This document shows, one piece after another, positions 53,166 to 61,415 of a stretch of DNA of 64,000 bases. The stretch is from NCBI RefSeq assembly GCF_016587375.1, contig NZ_BNJG01000001.1, positions 124,001-188,000 of the forward strand, written 5' to 3'. Position 1 is the first letter of the stretch, and every line of letters begins with the position of its first letter. Source of the stretch: Ktedonobacter robiniae. GTDB lineage: Bacteria; Chloroflexota; Ktedonobacteria; Ktedonobacterales; Ktedonobacteraceae. The position numbers were made by a program, and so were the translations under genes. Below the pieces are notes generated by a model that worked only from the letters and a program-made list of their open reading frames with translations, did no database searches and was not told where the DNA came from.

Positions 53166-54104
53166 ATGCCCACAAGCAAGCTAGAGACAACCATTATTGC
53201 CTTCCATACCTATATTGCAGATCAGGGATGGCGTATTCTTAGCGAGAAGGCGGTACAGAGTGGGCACCAATTCGTGGTCAGCGATGGCAAGATCAGCGTG
53301 CCAGTCACGCTCTATACCACCGGGCGCATTAATGTACAGGGGCAGGCCAGTGCGCTCCAGAACGCGCTCAAAGCCTGGAATAGCTCCTCAATAGCACCAC
53401 AGGTAGCAACAACGGCTTCCGTACTCAAGAGTCAATCAGGAGGAGAGCGACCACGCGCCACAGGCCTGGCACGCATTGGGTGCGACGAATCGGGCAAAGG
53501 AGATTACTATGGTCCCCTGGTCATGGCCGCGCTCTACGTGGATAATCACACAGAGGAGCAACTTCTCGCCCTGGGGGTACGCGACAGCAAACGCCTCACC
53601 GATGCCGTTATGTTGGAGATGGCCAGCGAGATAGAACGCATCTGCCGTGGGCAGGGCCTGTTACGCATCTATGATCCCGAGCGCTATAATCGTCTCTACC
53701 AGGCGACACCAAACCTTAACTTGCTGCTCGCGCAGGCACACGCCCATACTATTACGCGCCTCCAACCTACCGTGGCAGCGTCGCTGGCTATTGTTGACCA
53801 ATTTGGTGCAGAGCGCCTCTTACTTGACGCCTTGAGGCAAACGGGGTGCTCGATTACACTGGAGCAGAGGCCTCGGGCCGAAGATGATACCGCGGTGGCC
53901 GCAGCCTCCATTATGGCACGCGCCGCCTTTGTTCGTGAGCTGGCAGAGCTTTCACGAAGCGTAGGGATTGAGCTTCCCAAGGGGGCCTCTAACCCACAGA
54001 TTGTTACCATTGGACGAGAACTGGTTGCACAACATGGGGCAGATATACTACGCAAAGTAGCCAAGCTCCACTTCAAAACGACTGATATGATTGTTGTATC
54101 ATAG
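53166..54104 (+). CDS. rnhC: Ribonuclease HIII
   Basis: Cleaves the RNA strand of RNA-DNA hybrids, 312 residues from ATG 53166 (GAAAGGAAAGAGG region). An N-terminal TBP-like substrate-binding domain (1-85: QGWRILSEKAVQSGHQFVVS) precedes the catalytic domain: GCDESGKGDYYGPLVMAA (about residues 103-120) with the DEG-type first acids, DSKRLTD, a third Asp in VDQFGAERLL and the fourth in RAEDDTAVAAASIMARA. The GKGDYYGPLV signature and the TBP-like domain mark type HIII rather than HII. TACAAT at 53045-53050 may be its -10 box. Confidence 0.94.
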   Translation: MPTSKLETTIIAFHTYIADQGWRILSEKAVQSGHQFVVSDGKISVPVTLYTTGRINVQGQASALQNALKAWNSSSIAPQVATTASVLKSQSGGERPRATGLARIGCDESGKGDYYGPLVMAALYVDNHTEEQLLALGVRDSKRLTDAVMLEMASEIERICRGQGLLRIYDPERYNRLYQATPNLNLLLAQAHAHTITRLQPTVAASLAIVDQFGAERLLLDALRQTGCSITLEQRPRAEDDTAVAAASIMARAAFVRELAELSRSVGIELPKGASNPQIVTIGRELVAQHGADILRKVAKLHFKTTDMIVVS

Positions 54105-54208
54105 AACAATATTCCTGATTGTATTCATACCCTAAATGTTATTGCTTCATTTGGCATCATAGAGAAAATAGAGAGAACCTGCTCGGAGAAAGGATTTGAG
54201 AGGCCAAT

Positions 54209-55189
54209 ATGGTGTTTTGTGGTCAATGTGGCTTGCTTATACCACCCGGCTCGACGAAGTGCCCCCGCTGTGGCGCCCCGGTCGATGAGAACCTGGTAGG
54301 CCAGCAAGCGCCTACTACCAATGACATAAATAACGAGACGCAGGTCTCAATGCAGGCGATGCCGCAGCATCAGCCTGGCCAGCCAGGTGATGCCTATTCA
54401 GCGCGCACGCAACAGGATCAGAGAGGCTATGAAACCTATAGCAACAACAACGCGCCCACGAGTGCCGTGCCGTCCTCTACACGGCCAACACCTGCTTATC
54501 CAGCGCCTCCTCCTCATACCTCTAATCCCTACAATCCAGTATCTCCATCCCCATATCCCTATAGGCAACAACAAGAGGGCTACACTCCCCCTCAGCCCGC
54601 TCCATACTATCAGCCCCAGCCCCCCAGGCGCGGCAATGGGCTACTCACAACACTCGTCATACTCGCCGTTCTGATTGTCCTTGTGACTGGGGGCATCTTA
54701 CTCGCTGGCTCGGGCAGACTCTTCCCGAACACGGCCAATAATGCCACAGCGACGACTGCTCCTCAGGCTACTCCGACAACCGCCAACCAACCCACAGACA
54801 CGACAACGGCCCAACCAACTGACACACCGGAGGCCACCGCAACTCCAACCCAGACCACTCCGACGCCAACAGTGACCTCAGCGCAGGCCGAGAGCGTAGT
54901 TTACAAGTACTACAGCTACATCAATGCCAAACAATATCAACAAGCCTATGATCTCTGGGCCCACATCAATCAAACCTATGATGACTTTAAAAATGGCTTT
55001 GCTACGACTGACAAAGACACCATCCAAACGATCCGTAGCAGCGATGACCCCCAGGGGCAAAAGGTCTCCCTCACCTTGCAAGCCCTCTCCACCGATGGGC
55101 AGACCACGATGTATAGCGGCTACTATATCGTTGGCCAACAGGCGGATGGATCGCTCAAATTCGTAGATGGACAGATGAACCAGGCCTGA
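54209..55189 (+). CDS. Zinc-ribbon, Pro/Gln-rich, single-pass membrane protein
   Basis: A 326-residue protein of unknown role. ATG 54209. The N-terminal zinc ribbon FCGQCGLLIPPGSTKCPRCG (residues 3-22) has two CxxC pairs. A disordered Pro/Gln/Tyr-rich linker runs to about 145, then RRGNG and one membrane helix (LLTTLVILAVLIVLVTGGIL, about 148-167). Outside, a Thr/Pro-rich stalk (about 178-225) leads to a small domain (about 226-326: YKYYSYINAKQYQQAYDLW) resembling NTF2-like or DUF4878-type folds. So the ribbon is cytoplasmic and the domain external. A paralogue of the N-terminal part is at 57642, beyond the tnpB and GNAT genes. Confidence 0.7.
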   Translation: MVFCGQCGLLIPPGSTKCPRCGAPVDENLVGQQAPTTNDINNETQVSMQAMPQHQPGQPGDAYSARTQQDQRGYETYSNNNAPTSAVPSSTRPTPAYPAPPPHTSNPYNPVSPSPYPYRQQQEGYTPPQPAPYYQPQPPRRGNGLLTTLVILAVLIVLVTGGILLAGSGRLFPNTANNATATTAPQATPTTANQPTDTTTAQPTDTPEATATPTQTTPTPTVTSAQAESVVYKYYSYINAKQYQQAYDLWAHINQTYDDFKNGFATTDKDTIQTIRSSDDPQGQKVSLTLQALSTDGQTTMYSGYYIVGQQADGSLKFVDGQMNQA

Positions 55190-55420
55190 TGGCGCCAGCA
55201 TCTCACCTGGAAGGAGCGTAAGAACAGCAATCGAAAATGTGCGCGACGATGGTCGAAGGTGCGCTTATTGTACACCTTTGGAGGCGTTGACAGAGAGACG
55301 ATATCATGGTATGCTACACGCACGAAATAAGAAAAAGTGTTCCAATTCATGTATCTGTCGTTTCTCGCGAAAGAGGCGACGTCGATCTTTCCGTGTGGTG
55401 TTGAAAGGGAAGGGGTCTTC

Positions 55421-56707
55421 ATGCTCCTCTGCAAAAAAATGAAACTGAACATGAGCGAGCGAGATGCAGCTACCCTTGAGCTCATGCAAGGGAAATGCAG
55501 AGGGCTCTACAATTGGTGGGTCATGAAACTGCGAGACGGAGAGAAGTGGCGATTCAACGCATGCAAGAAAACCCTGGCCCAGAGTCGTGCCCATGATCCT
55601 GAACTCAATCAGGTGTATGGCAAGCTGCTTGCCGACGTCTACTATCGCCTGGATGCAGCCATGCGAGCCTTCTTTCGCCGCGTCGCCAATGGAGAAACCC
55701 CAGGCTTTCCCCGCGTGCGGCCTCGTCATTGCTTCTTTACCCTCTGTTATCCCGCGATGTATCTCACGCGTGAGGGAAACACCCTCATCCTGCCCACTGG
55801 AGGCAAGGGCAAGCACAAACGCTTCCCTGCCATCCGTGCCGTCCTCACCGAAGAGCCTCCAGAAGGCTTTGGAGAGGTGGCCATCAGTCGCGATGGCAGA
55901 GGCAACTACTACGCCTCCTTCAGCTATCGAGAGGACGAGGAAGCCACACGCGATGGCGGCACCGTGGCCTTCGATCTGGGGATCAAGACACTGGCAACGG
56001 GCGTCACGCAAGAGGGCCGCATCTATCACATTGGCGGGTTCAAAGGCTCGCGTTGGTACAACAAACAGTTGGATCGTCTTCGCTCGAAATGCAGCAAATG
56101 TAAGAAGAAATCCCGTCGTTACCTTCATCTGAGCAGGGTCTACAAGCGCGTGTCGCAGAAGAAGCGCAACAAACAACGCGATAGCCTGCACAAGGCCTCG
56201 CATCTCATTGCACGACGATTGGTTGAGAGAACTGTCGTCGTCGGAGATCTTTCTCAACGGCAAATGGTCATCAAAGAGCATCAAGAGCGCAAGAAGACAC
56301 TCAACAGAGCCGTCTACAACGACTGGGGCTTGTACGCCTTTGTGCAGATGCTCACCTATAAATGCCAGTTGTATGGGAAAGAGCTTCAGTTCGTAGATGA
56401 GCGCAACACGTCCAAGCAGTGCAGTGGCTGTGGGAATCTGCAAGCCATGCCATTGTGGAAGAGGACCTATCAGTGCGCGGAATGTGGACTCAGCATGGAT
56501 CGAGACGACAATAGCGCCGTCAACATCTTGATGAGGTTCCTTGCCCGGCGAGGGCCACACACTTCCTCTGGGGAGTGCGGTGTGCTGCAGGTGACCCAAA
56601 GCGGCGGAGAAGTCATGGAGGCTTCTCCCGCAGGCGGCTTGCCGCCTGCATGGGACTTACGCTGTGAGGGGCACGTGCAGCAATTAAATCTATTCGAGGG
56701 TGTGTGA
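55421..56707 (+). CDS. tnpB: RNA-guided nuclease-like TnpB with altered RuvC-II motif
   Basis: A 428-residue TnpB (IS1341-type, no tnpA). ATG 55421 follows AAGGGG. RuvC-I D185 is in VAFDLGIKTLAT; zinc knuckles C334/C337 and C352/C355 are in QCSGCG and QCAECG; RuvC-III is MDRDDNSAVN (D360). At RuvC-II the canonical Glu of (I/V)xEDL is Gly: VVVGDLSQRQM (G275). A Glu at 327 (FVDERNTSKQCSGCG) sits where other TnpBs have a Pro or Tyr and could be a relocated catalytic residue. The C-terminal 50 residues are encoded by DNA with strong hairpins (56606-56628, 56630-56649), so the omega-RNA may overlap the gene end. It is probably a mobile element; ends not resolved. Confidence 0.85.
   Translation: MLLCKKMKLNMSERDAATLELMQGKCRGLYNWWVMKLRDGEKWRFNACKKTLAQSRAHDPELNQVYGKLLADVYYRLDAAMRAFFRRVANGETPGFPRVRPRHCFFTLCYPAMYLTREGNTLILPTGGKGKHKRFPAIRAVLTEEPPEGFGEVAISRDGRGNYYASFSYREDEEATRDGGTVAFDLGIKTLATGVTQEGRIYHIGGFKGSRWYNKQLDRLRSKCSKCKKKSRRYLHLSRVYKRVSQKKRNKQRDSLHKASHLIARRLVERTVVVGDLSQRQMVIKEHQERKKTLNRAVYNDWGLYAFVQMLTYKCQLYGKELQFVDERNTSKQCSGCGNLQAMPLWKRTYQCAECGLSMDRDDNSAVNILMRFLARRGPHTSSGECGVLQVTQSGGEVMEASPAGGLPPAWDLRCEGHVQQLNLFEGV
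56606..56649 (+). ncRNA. Possible omega-RNA scaffold hairpins inside the tnpB 3' end
   Basis: Two adjacent stems: GGAGAAG/CTTCTCC (56606-56612, 56622-56628) and a 9-bp perfect stem with loop TT (56630-56638, 56641-56649). They lie in the last 100 nt of tnpB, where IS605-family omega-RNAs often overlap the coding end. The RNA itself is inferred. Confidence 0.35.
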
Positions 56708-56815
56708 GCACATTTGAGTAGATTTAGAATGGCAGTGCATGGTCTGCACAAGGCAAAAAGGACATAACAAGGGAATATCAAACACGGCACACACTTTCAT
56801 AGCAGGAAGGGTAGA

Positions 56816-57379
56816 ATGGCGCAGGACTCACTCTCGATACACTATAAGCTCTCGCCAAGCCAAGAGACGATCTCTATTCGACCCGTTCGGGCCAGTGATG
56901 CAGAAGCATGCCTGGCCCTCATGCGGCAACTTGATCAAGAGACAACATTTATGCTGCTTGAGCCAGAGGAGCGCAAAAATAATCCTGATGAGCTGCTTAA
57001 ACACTTTGCGCACCAGCAAGAAGACATGACCTCAGACATCCTCTTTGTGGCCGAACATGGTGAGCGTCTGATTGGTTGCCTGGGAGCAGAGCGAGGCCGG
57101 GTACGACGCACCGCTCATAGTGCGCATATCTTCATTGGCATCCTGCAAGCCTATACCGGCAAGGGCATCGGCACCCAGCTCTTTCTGGCCGTTGAAAACT
57201 GGGCGCGCTCCCTGCATCTGCACCGCCTCGCGCTCGACGTGCATACGCATAATAAGGCCGGAATCGCGCTCTATACCAGGCGTGGCTTTGTCATCGAGGG
57301 GACGCTGAAAGATGCCTATTATGTGCGGGGGCAGTTTGTTGACGCCTATACGATGGCCAAAATTCTCGCTGATACATAG
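56816..57379 (+). CDS. GNAT-family N-acetyltransferase
   Basis: A 187-residue acetyl-CoA-dependent acyltransferase. ATG 56816 follows GGAAGGG. After a short N-terminal tail, SIRPVRASDAEACLALMRQL is the first strand/helix. The acetyl-CoA-binding motif A is AHIFIGILQAYTGKGIGTQLFLAVENWA (R/Q-x-x-G-x-G/A as YTGKGIG, about residues 117-123). HRLALDVHTHNKAGIALYTRRGFVIEGTLKDAYY is the usual motif B, resembling RimJ/RimL-like or ribosomal-protein acetyltransferases. It follows the tnpB gene; the target is unknown. Confidence 0.88.
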   Translation: MAQDSLSIHYKLSPSQETISIRPVRASDAEACLALMRQLDQETTFMLLEPEERKNNPDELLKHFAHQQEDMTSDILFVAEHGERLIGCLGAERGRVRRTAHSAHIFIGILQAYTGKGIGTQLFLAVENWARSLHLHRLALDVHTHNKAGIALYTRRGFVIEGTLKDAYYVRGQFVDAYTMAKILADT

Positions 57380-57641
57380 ACAGGCACAGATCGCTCACAA
57401 GCAGGCATTTTGTGAGAGAAGTTGGAACAAATGGGCAACCTCAAACGTTGTTACATACAATATGTGCGTGCAATATCGATAAAGACGTTGCCCGGAAGTC
57501 CTTCTTCGTGGCATTTGAGGGTACTTCACCGTTGAAATATAAGGATTGTGCCCGTTCCCAATGGGCCGACCATGGGGTATACTATCACACGAACAGCCTC
57601 GCGTCTCGGCGATGTTTGAGCGGGGTCTGAAAGGAGTTTTC

Positions 57642-58340
57642 ATGGTTTTCTGTGGTCAATGCGGTCTGCAAATGGCCCCCGGTACCACCCGTTGCCCACG
57701 GTGTGGTGCAGCTGTTGAAAACGGCCAATCCGGCCAGAATTATGATGTCACAGGATCGAACGACCAGACGGTTGAGTCACAGTCGTTCTTTGCGCCTCAA
57801 CCACAACAGGCAGCTCGTCCCTATTCTGGTGGCTCGACGGCTAACTTTGGCGGTCACCCCTCGCAGGGTGGACCCCAACCGATCATGCTGCGCGGAGCAG
57901 ACCAGAACTATGGCACACAAAATGCCTATGACGCGACCAGCATGATGGACGCACATACGAATATGGGAGGCAATCCTGCCACCATGCAGCCTCAGGGCAA
58001 CGCCTATGCTCAAGGGGGAGGCTATCCCATCTCTCAGCCAGGCCTCTCCGGTATGCAGCAGCCTATGGGCAGAGGCTACCCGGCTTCACAGTCTTCGTTC
58101 TCGAACGCGCCCCAGAGCGGTGGACAGTACTCATATCCAGGCTTTGCGCAACCTCAGGGAAGCTTTACCCCCCAGGGGAACATGGCCTACCAGCAAGGGC
58201 AATCCGCCGAGAATTCTGCCACGACGAGTGTGACCTCACGTGGCCGCACAACAGCTCTGGTCACCATTCTGGTGGGCATGCTCTTTATTCTTGTCGCGAT
58301 GGTCCTCTTTATTATGCAATTCAATCATATGCTCGGTTAG
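57642..58340 (+). CDS. Zinc-ribbon, Gln/Gly-rich protein with C-terminal membrane helix
   Basis: A 232-residue paralogue of the start of the protein at 54209. ATG 57642 follows AAGGAG. The zinc ribbon FCGQCGLQMAPGTTRCPRCG (residues 3-22) is almost identical to that protein. A long low-complexity Gln/Gly/Pro/Ser/Met-rich linker runs from about 40 to 200. One C-terminal helix follows (TTALVTILVGMLFILVAMVL, about 208-227) and the protein ends FNHMLG, so the ribbon and linker are probably cytoplasmic, tail-anchored. Its role is unknown. A strong hairpin terminator follows. Confidence 0.7.
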   Translation: MVFCGQCGLQMAPGTTRCPRCGAAVENGQSGQNYDVTGSNDQTVESQSFFAPQPQQAARPYSGGSTANFGGHPSQGGPQPIMLRGADQNYGTQNAYDATSMMDAHTNMGGNPATMQPQGNAYAQGGGYPISQPGLSGMQQPMGRGYPASQSSFSNAPQSGGQYSYPGFAQPQGSFTPQGNMAYQQGQSAENSATTSVTSRGRTTALVTILVGMLFILVAMVLFIMQFNHMLG

Positions 58341-58417
58341 AGGCCCGGTATCATATTTAGACTCATCATTCTTGCTTTTGTGAAGCGTGCATCTCCGCGA
58401 TAAGCACTTCACAAGAG

Positions 58418-58465
58418 TCAGGAGGGTGTCGTGCTCATTGCATAATGAGCACGACACCCTCCTGA
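58418..58465 (+). terminator. 22-bp perfect hairpin with T-run
   Basis: Left arm 58418-58439, loop GCAT, right arm 58444-58465, then TTTTC. This is one of the long hairpins that does have a short T-run, and it can be a true intrinsic terminator for the zinc-ribbon gene. Confidence 0.8.
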
Positions 58466-58590
58466 TTTTCTATGAGTTGCTAGAGAGCCGCATCTACTCG
58501 TTTCCCTGGCTATAATGATCTATTTCGCTTGTCACCCTCTTTAGACTAGAAAGTGGAGGTATTGACGGAAAGAGGAGGGGAAGAGCCAGG

Positions 58591-59763
58591 TTGCACAACG
58601 CACAGAGACTCCCTACCAGGGGAACACGCCTCCCACACACAACCTACCATCCACGTCCGCTTACCATGGTCATTGCGCTTATCGCCCTCTGTATCCTGGC
58701 CAGCTACCTATTTCTCCGCTCTATTCAGTCCTTCGCCTCCCCGACAGAAAACTGCGCGAACCTTCTGCGTCAGGCGGACTACCAACAGATTCTTGCAGCG
58801 ACTACTGAACAACAACTACCACCAGTGACGCAAATTACTAGTGACCTCATACCTGGCCAGCTAAGCACCTTTGTCCAGGTGAGTCATCCCGATGATCCAC
58901 GCCACCTGCTCGACGTCTATGTCTACACCTGCTCTCAACAAGGCCGGGACTCGCAGCCAACCCTTATACCAGTCTTCCAACTTCACGACTTGATTCAGGG
59001 TACAGCCAGCATCACCCATGCCCATTCGCTCAGCATCGGCCAGCTTGATACCACGCTTCCCGTTGATAATGATCTCTTGATGCAACCAGATCAGCAAACG
59101 ATGTACCGCGAATATCGCTGGCAGAATGGCGCCTTCATACAGGTACCATTCCCCGCGCTCTTCCCAGTCTTAAGCCGCGCCGAGGCGCAACAGTTGCAAG
59201 CACAAGCCAATGCCGGAACAATCCTGCCCTGGACCGACCCTCTCAAAACGGCGGCATCTCTAGCACAAAATCTGCTACACTGGTCCGCAGATAGCACGCA
59301 TATTCACCTGGTCCACCAATCAGCAAGCGAGGCCGAGTTGACACTCACCGAGGAGAGCCCATCCTGCGAGCTTGATGTGACCCTGCAACGCCTGATACAA
59401 ACGGACGAGCATGGACTCTGGTTTGTCACCTCCGCCTCCTCGCCAGGCCTGACACTGCAACACAACAATCTGGATATGGCAACGAGTTCACCCCTCACCC
59501 TCAGTGGCACCCTTGATCAAGCAGGAGCTCCCGCAGCACACCAGTCCACTCCCACTGCCCTCCTCTTTGACCATACCCTGACCCACCTAGCGGTGCTCAA
59601 CACCGAAGCCATCACTATCCAATCCAATGGAGGCTTTACCGGCACCCTACATTTTACGAATGACCTGCCTGGCCAACCCTCACTCCTGCTCCTCGCCTTC
59701 ACCACATCCAGCGCAGGTCAGCAGACCACTCGGCTCCTGCTCACCAATGTCCTGCTCAGCTAA
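58591..59763 (+). CDS. Membrane-anchored extracytoplasmic protein with possible Ig-like C-domain
   Basis: A 390-residue protein if it starts at TTG 58591; ATG 58666 would remove 25 residues and place a hydrophobic segment at the very N-terminus, but it lacks a ribosome site. The hydrophobic stretch VIALIALCILASYLFLRSI (about 27-45) is a signal anchor. The external part has two Cys (NCANLL and YTC, about 55 and 115) that may pair. The last 95 residues (SSPLTLSGTLDQ ... TTRLLLTNVLLS) are beta-rich and recall the Gmad2-type Ig-like domain of spore-germination proteins, a guess from pattern. No family is firmly recognised. Confidence 0.55.
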   Translation: MHNAQRLPTRGTRLPHTTYHPRPLTMVIALIALCILASYLFLRSIQSFASPTENCANLLRQADYQQILAATTEQQLPPVTQITSDLIPGQLSTFVQVSHPDDPRHLLDVYVYTCSQQGRDSQPTLIPVFQLHDLIQGTASITHAHSLSIGQLDTTLPVDNDLLMQPDQQTMYREYRWQNGAFIQVPFPALFPVLSRAEAQQLQAQANAGTILPWTDPLKTAASLAQNLLHWSADSTHIHLVHQSASEAELTLTEESPSCELDVTLQRLIQTDEHGLWFVTSASSPGLTLQHNNLDMATSSPLTLSGTLDQAGAPAAHQSTPTALLFDHTLTHLAVLNTEAITIQSNGGFTGTLHFTNDLPGQPSLLLLAFTTSSAGQQTTRLLLTNVLLS

Positions 59764-59781
59764 GATATGGCTGAACAGAAT

Positions 59782-60063
59782 TTAACGATGGCGAATCTTC
59801 TCAGCAGCATCCATAAAGTTTTTTTCCTTGTTCCTGGCAGTCTCAACATTATATTGATGCAATGATTCGTTTTGCTGGTAGCGCTCCTCAAGCGAGAGAG
59901 CCTTGTGGCGTCTCTTGGTGAAGAGGAGCACGAAGAAAATACATACAGGAATGAGGAAGGCACCTATCAGCGCTGCGTTTCCATTCCCAAACGGGATAAA
60001 GCTCCCAACAATGGCTCCAAAAACAAGTCCCAGCACAAGCATTCCAATCTCAACAAGCTTCAT
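59782..60063 (-). CDS. Small membrane protein with coiled tail
   Basis: A 93-residue protein. ATG 60063 follows GGAGGACCCC. Two hydrophobic helices (KLVEIGMLVLGLVFGAIVGS, about 2-21, and AALIGAFLIPVCIFFVLLFT, about 30-49) are followed by a basic, helical cytoplasmic tail (KRRHKALSLEERYQQNESL ... AAEKIRHR). It converges on the hypothetical gene ending at 59763. Function unknown; the shape fits small phage-shock-like or DUF-type membrane proteins. Confidence 0.55.
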   Translation of the reverse strand: MKLVEIGMLVLGLVFGAIVGSFIPFGNGNAALIGAFLIPVCIFFVLLFTKRRHKALSLEERYQQNESLHQYNVETARNKEKNFMDAAEKIRHR

Positions 60064-60245
60064 GGGGTCCTCCAGATGCACTCAATTTTTCGTGTCGTTT
60101 CTTTCACGCTATATTACACTTTGCTATATATTACAACGCAGAAAGATTGGTTACCAACAAATACACTTGTAGCTGGACAAGAAATGCCCTGAAAAGTGGG
60201 TCTGACTCAAAGCTCCAGATGGGCATCAAGGTGTCTCCGCGCACT

Positions 60246-61124
60246 TTACGCTTCTGATTCGTTTTCATAGTACAGATCACAGATGCGATGGGCAAATCCA
60301 ATCCACATGGCCTGAATCGTTTGCTCGTTGTAGTTATCTCCCGTTTGAACGAGCCAGGTGTCAAAGAGGTGGCGAGCCTGAGCGAAAGCAAAGCCCTGTG
60401 GAAAGAGTCCATGGAGCTTAACTGGTGAAAAGTCAACCAGCAGAGCATGCTCTCCCAAAAGATAGGCGTCCCGGTCGGAGATGATCTGCTTTCCCTCCTG
60501 CGCTTGGAAGGATGAGGAGTACTCTTCTATGAGTGTAGCCTGACCCGGAGCTACGCGCTTCCGGATTCCCTTTGCTCGATCCAGGGACTCACCTCTGTCG
60601 CCAAGAGACGCGCTACGGTGCAAGATAGCCCCTTGCAATTCAGGACCGTTCAAACGAGCGGTACTCAAATCAGCTCCTTGCAAATCGGCTCCTCGAAGCA
60701 CAGCACCTCGCAGATCGGTCCCGTTCAGATCAGCATATTGCAAGTCAAGTTCCGCCAGATTGAATTCACGCAGGTTAAGTTCTCTGAGGGTCGCGTAGCT
60801 CAGCTTCGCGCCGTGAAGTTTCACACGGTTAGCTTCGGTATCACCCAGGTATGCCCAACTCAGATCTGCCCCGTCGAGGTCCGCCTCGCTGAGGTTGGCT
60901 CCTTGCAGATTCGCCTCACGGAGATTGGTGCCTCGAAGATTGGCTCCTTGCAAGTTTGCGCCTTGCAAATCCATGTAGGAGAGATCAATATCTTGCAGAT
61001 TTTGAAGGTGGAGATCGAGTTGAGCAGCACTCTGGACGGTACTTCGGAGTTGTTCAATATCTGCCCTCGTCAAAGGGAAAGCCGATTTTCCTGTTCCAAT
61101 GGGTTTCTCAGCAGTCACGATCAT
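60246..61124 (-). CDS. Pentapeptide-repeat protein with a C-terminal extension
   Basis: A 292-residue protein from ATG 61124, which has GGAAGGGAG just upstream; longer starts up to 61325 are open but less supported. The centre (about residues 45-160) is a run of pentapeptide repeats A(D/N)LxG, e.g. ANLQGANLRGTNLREANLQG, giving a right-handed quadrilateral beta helix. The C-terminal 120 residues (from about 175: RKRVAPGQATLIEEY, ISDRDAYLLGEHALLVD, FDTWLVQTGD) are non-repeat and look like a separate domain of unknown fold. Some pentapeptide proteins mimic DNA or bind gyrase; here the role is unknown. Confidence 0.75.
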   Translation of the reverse strand: MIVTAEKPIGTGKSAFPLTRADIEQLRSTVQSAAQLDLHLQNLQDIDLSYMDLQGANLQGANLRGTNLREANLQGANLSEADLDGADLSWAYLGDTEANRVKLHGAKLSYATLRELNLREFNLAELDLQYADLNGTDLRGAVLRGADLQGADLSTARLNGPELQGAILHRSASLGDRGESLDRAKGIRKRVAPGQATLIEEYSSSFQAQEGKQIISDRDAYLLGEHALLVDFSPVKLHGLFPQGFAFAQARHLFDTWLVQTGDNYNEQTIQAMWIGFAHRICDLYYENESEA

Positions 61125-61415
61125 GCTCCCTTCCAGTGTGTTCATGTTGAGTCTCGCAATAGTATACTTCATGGACTCGGAGGAAGCACTCGGCAAGATA
61201 CCTTTTTCCCGTCGCATGAATAGTCGCCGCGAGCTGATCATTGGCATCTCTTGCCAACGCACTGCCTCAGATCCTGAAAGTCCCTGCGTCCCTGGTCCGC
61301 CATAGGAAATGCGTGAGTGCACCAAATGTAGGCCAAATTCCAGCTTTGTACCAGCCTGGAATGGTTAAATATTTGCCTCTACACCCGCGCGCCATGATAT
61401 GCTACAATACTCACC

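Noticed and set aside
55304..56599. 431-codon open frame opposite the second tnpB
   Set aside because: Shadow of the tnpB reading frame; no recognisable motif and no start signal.
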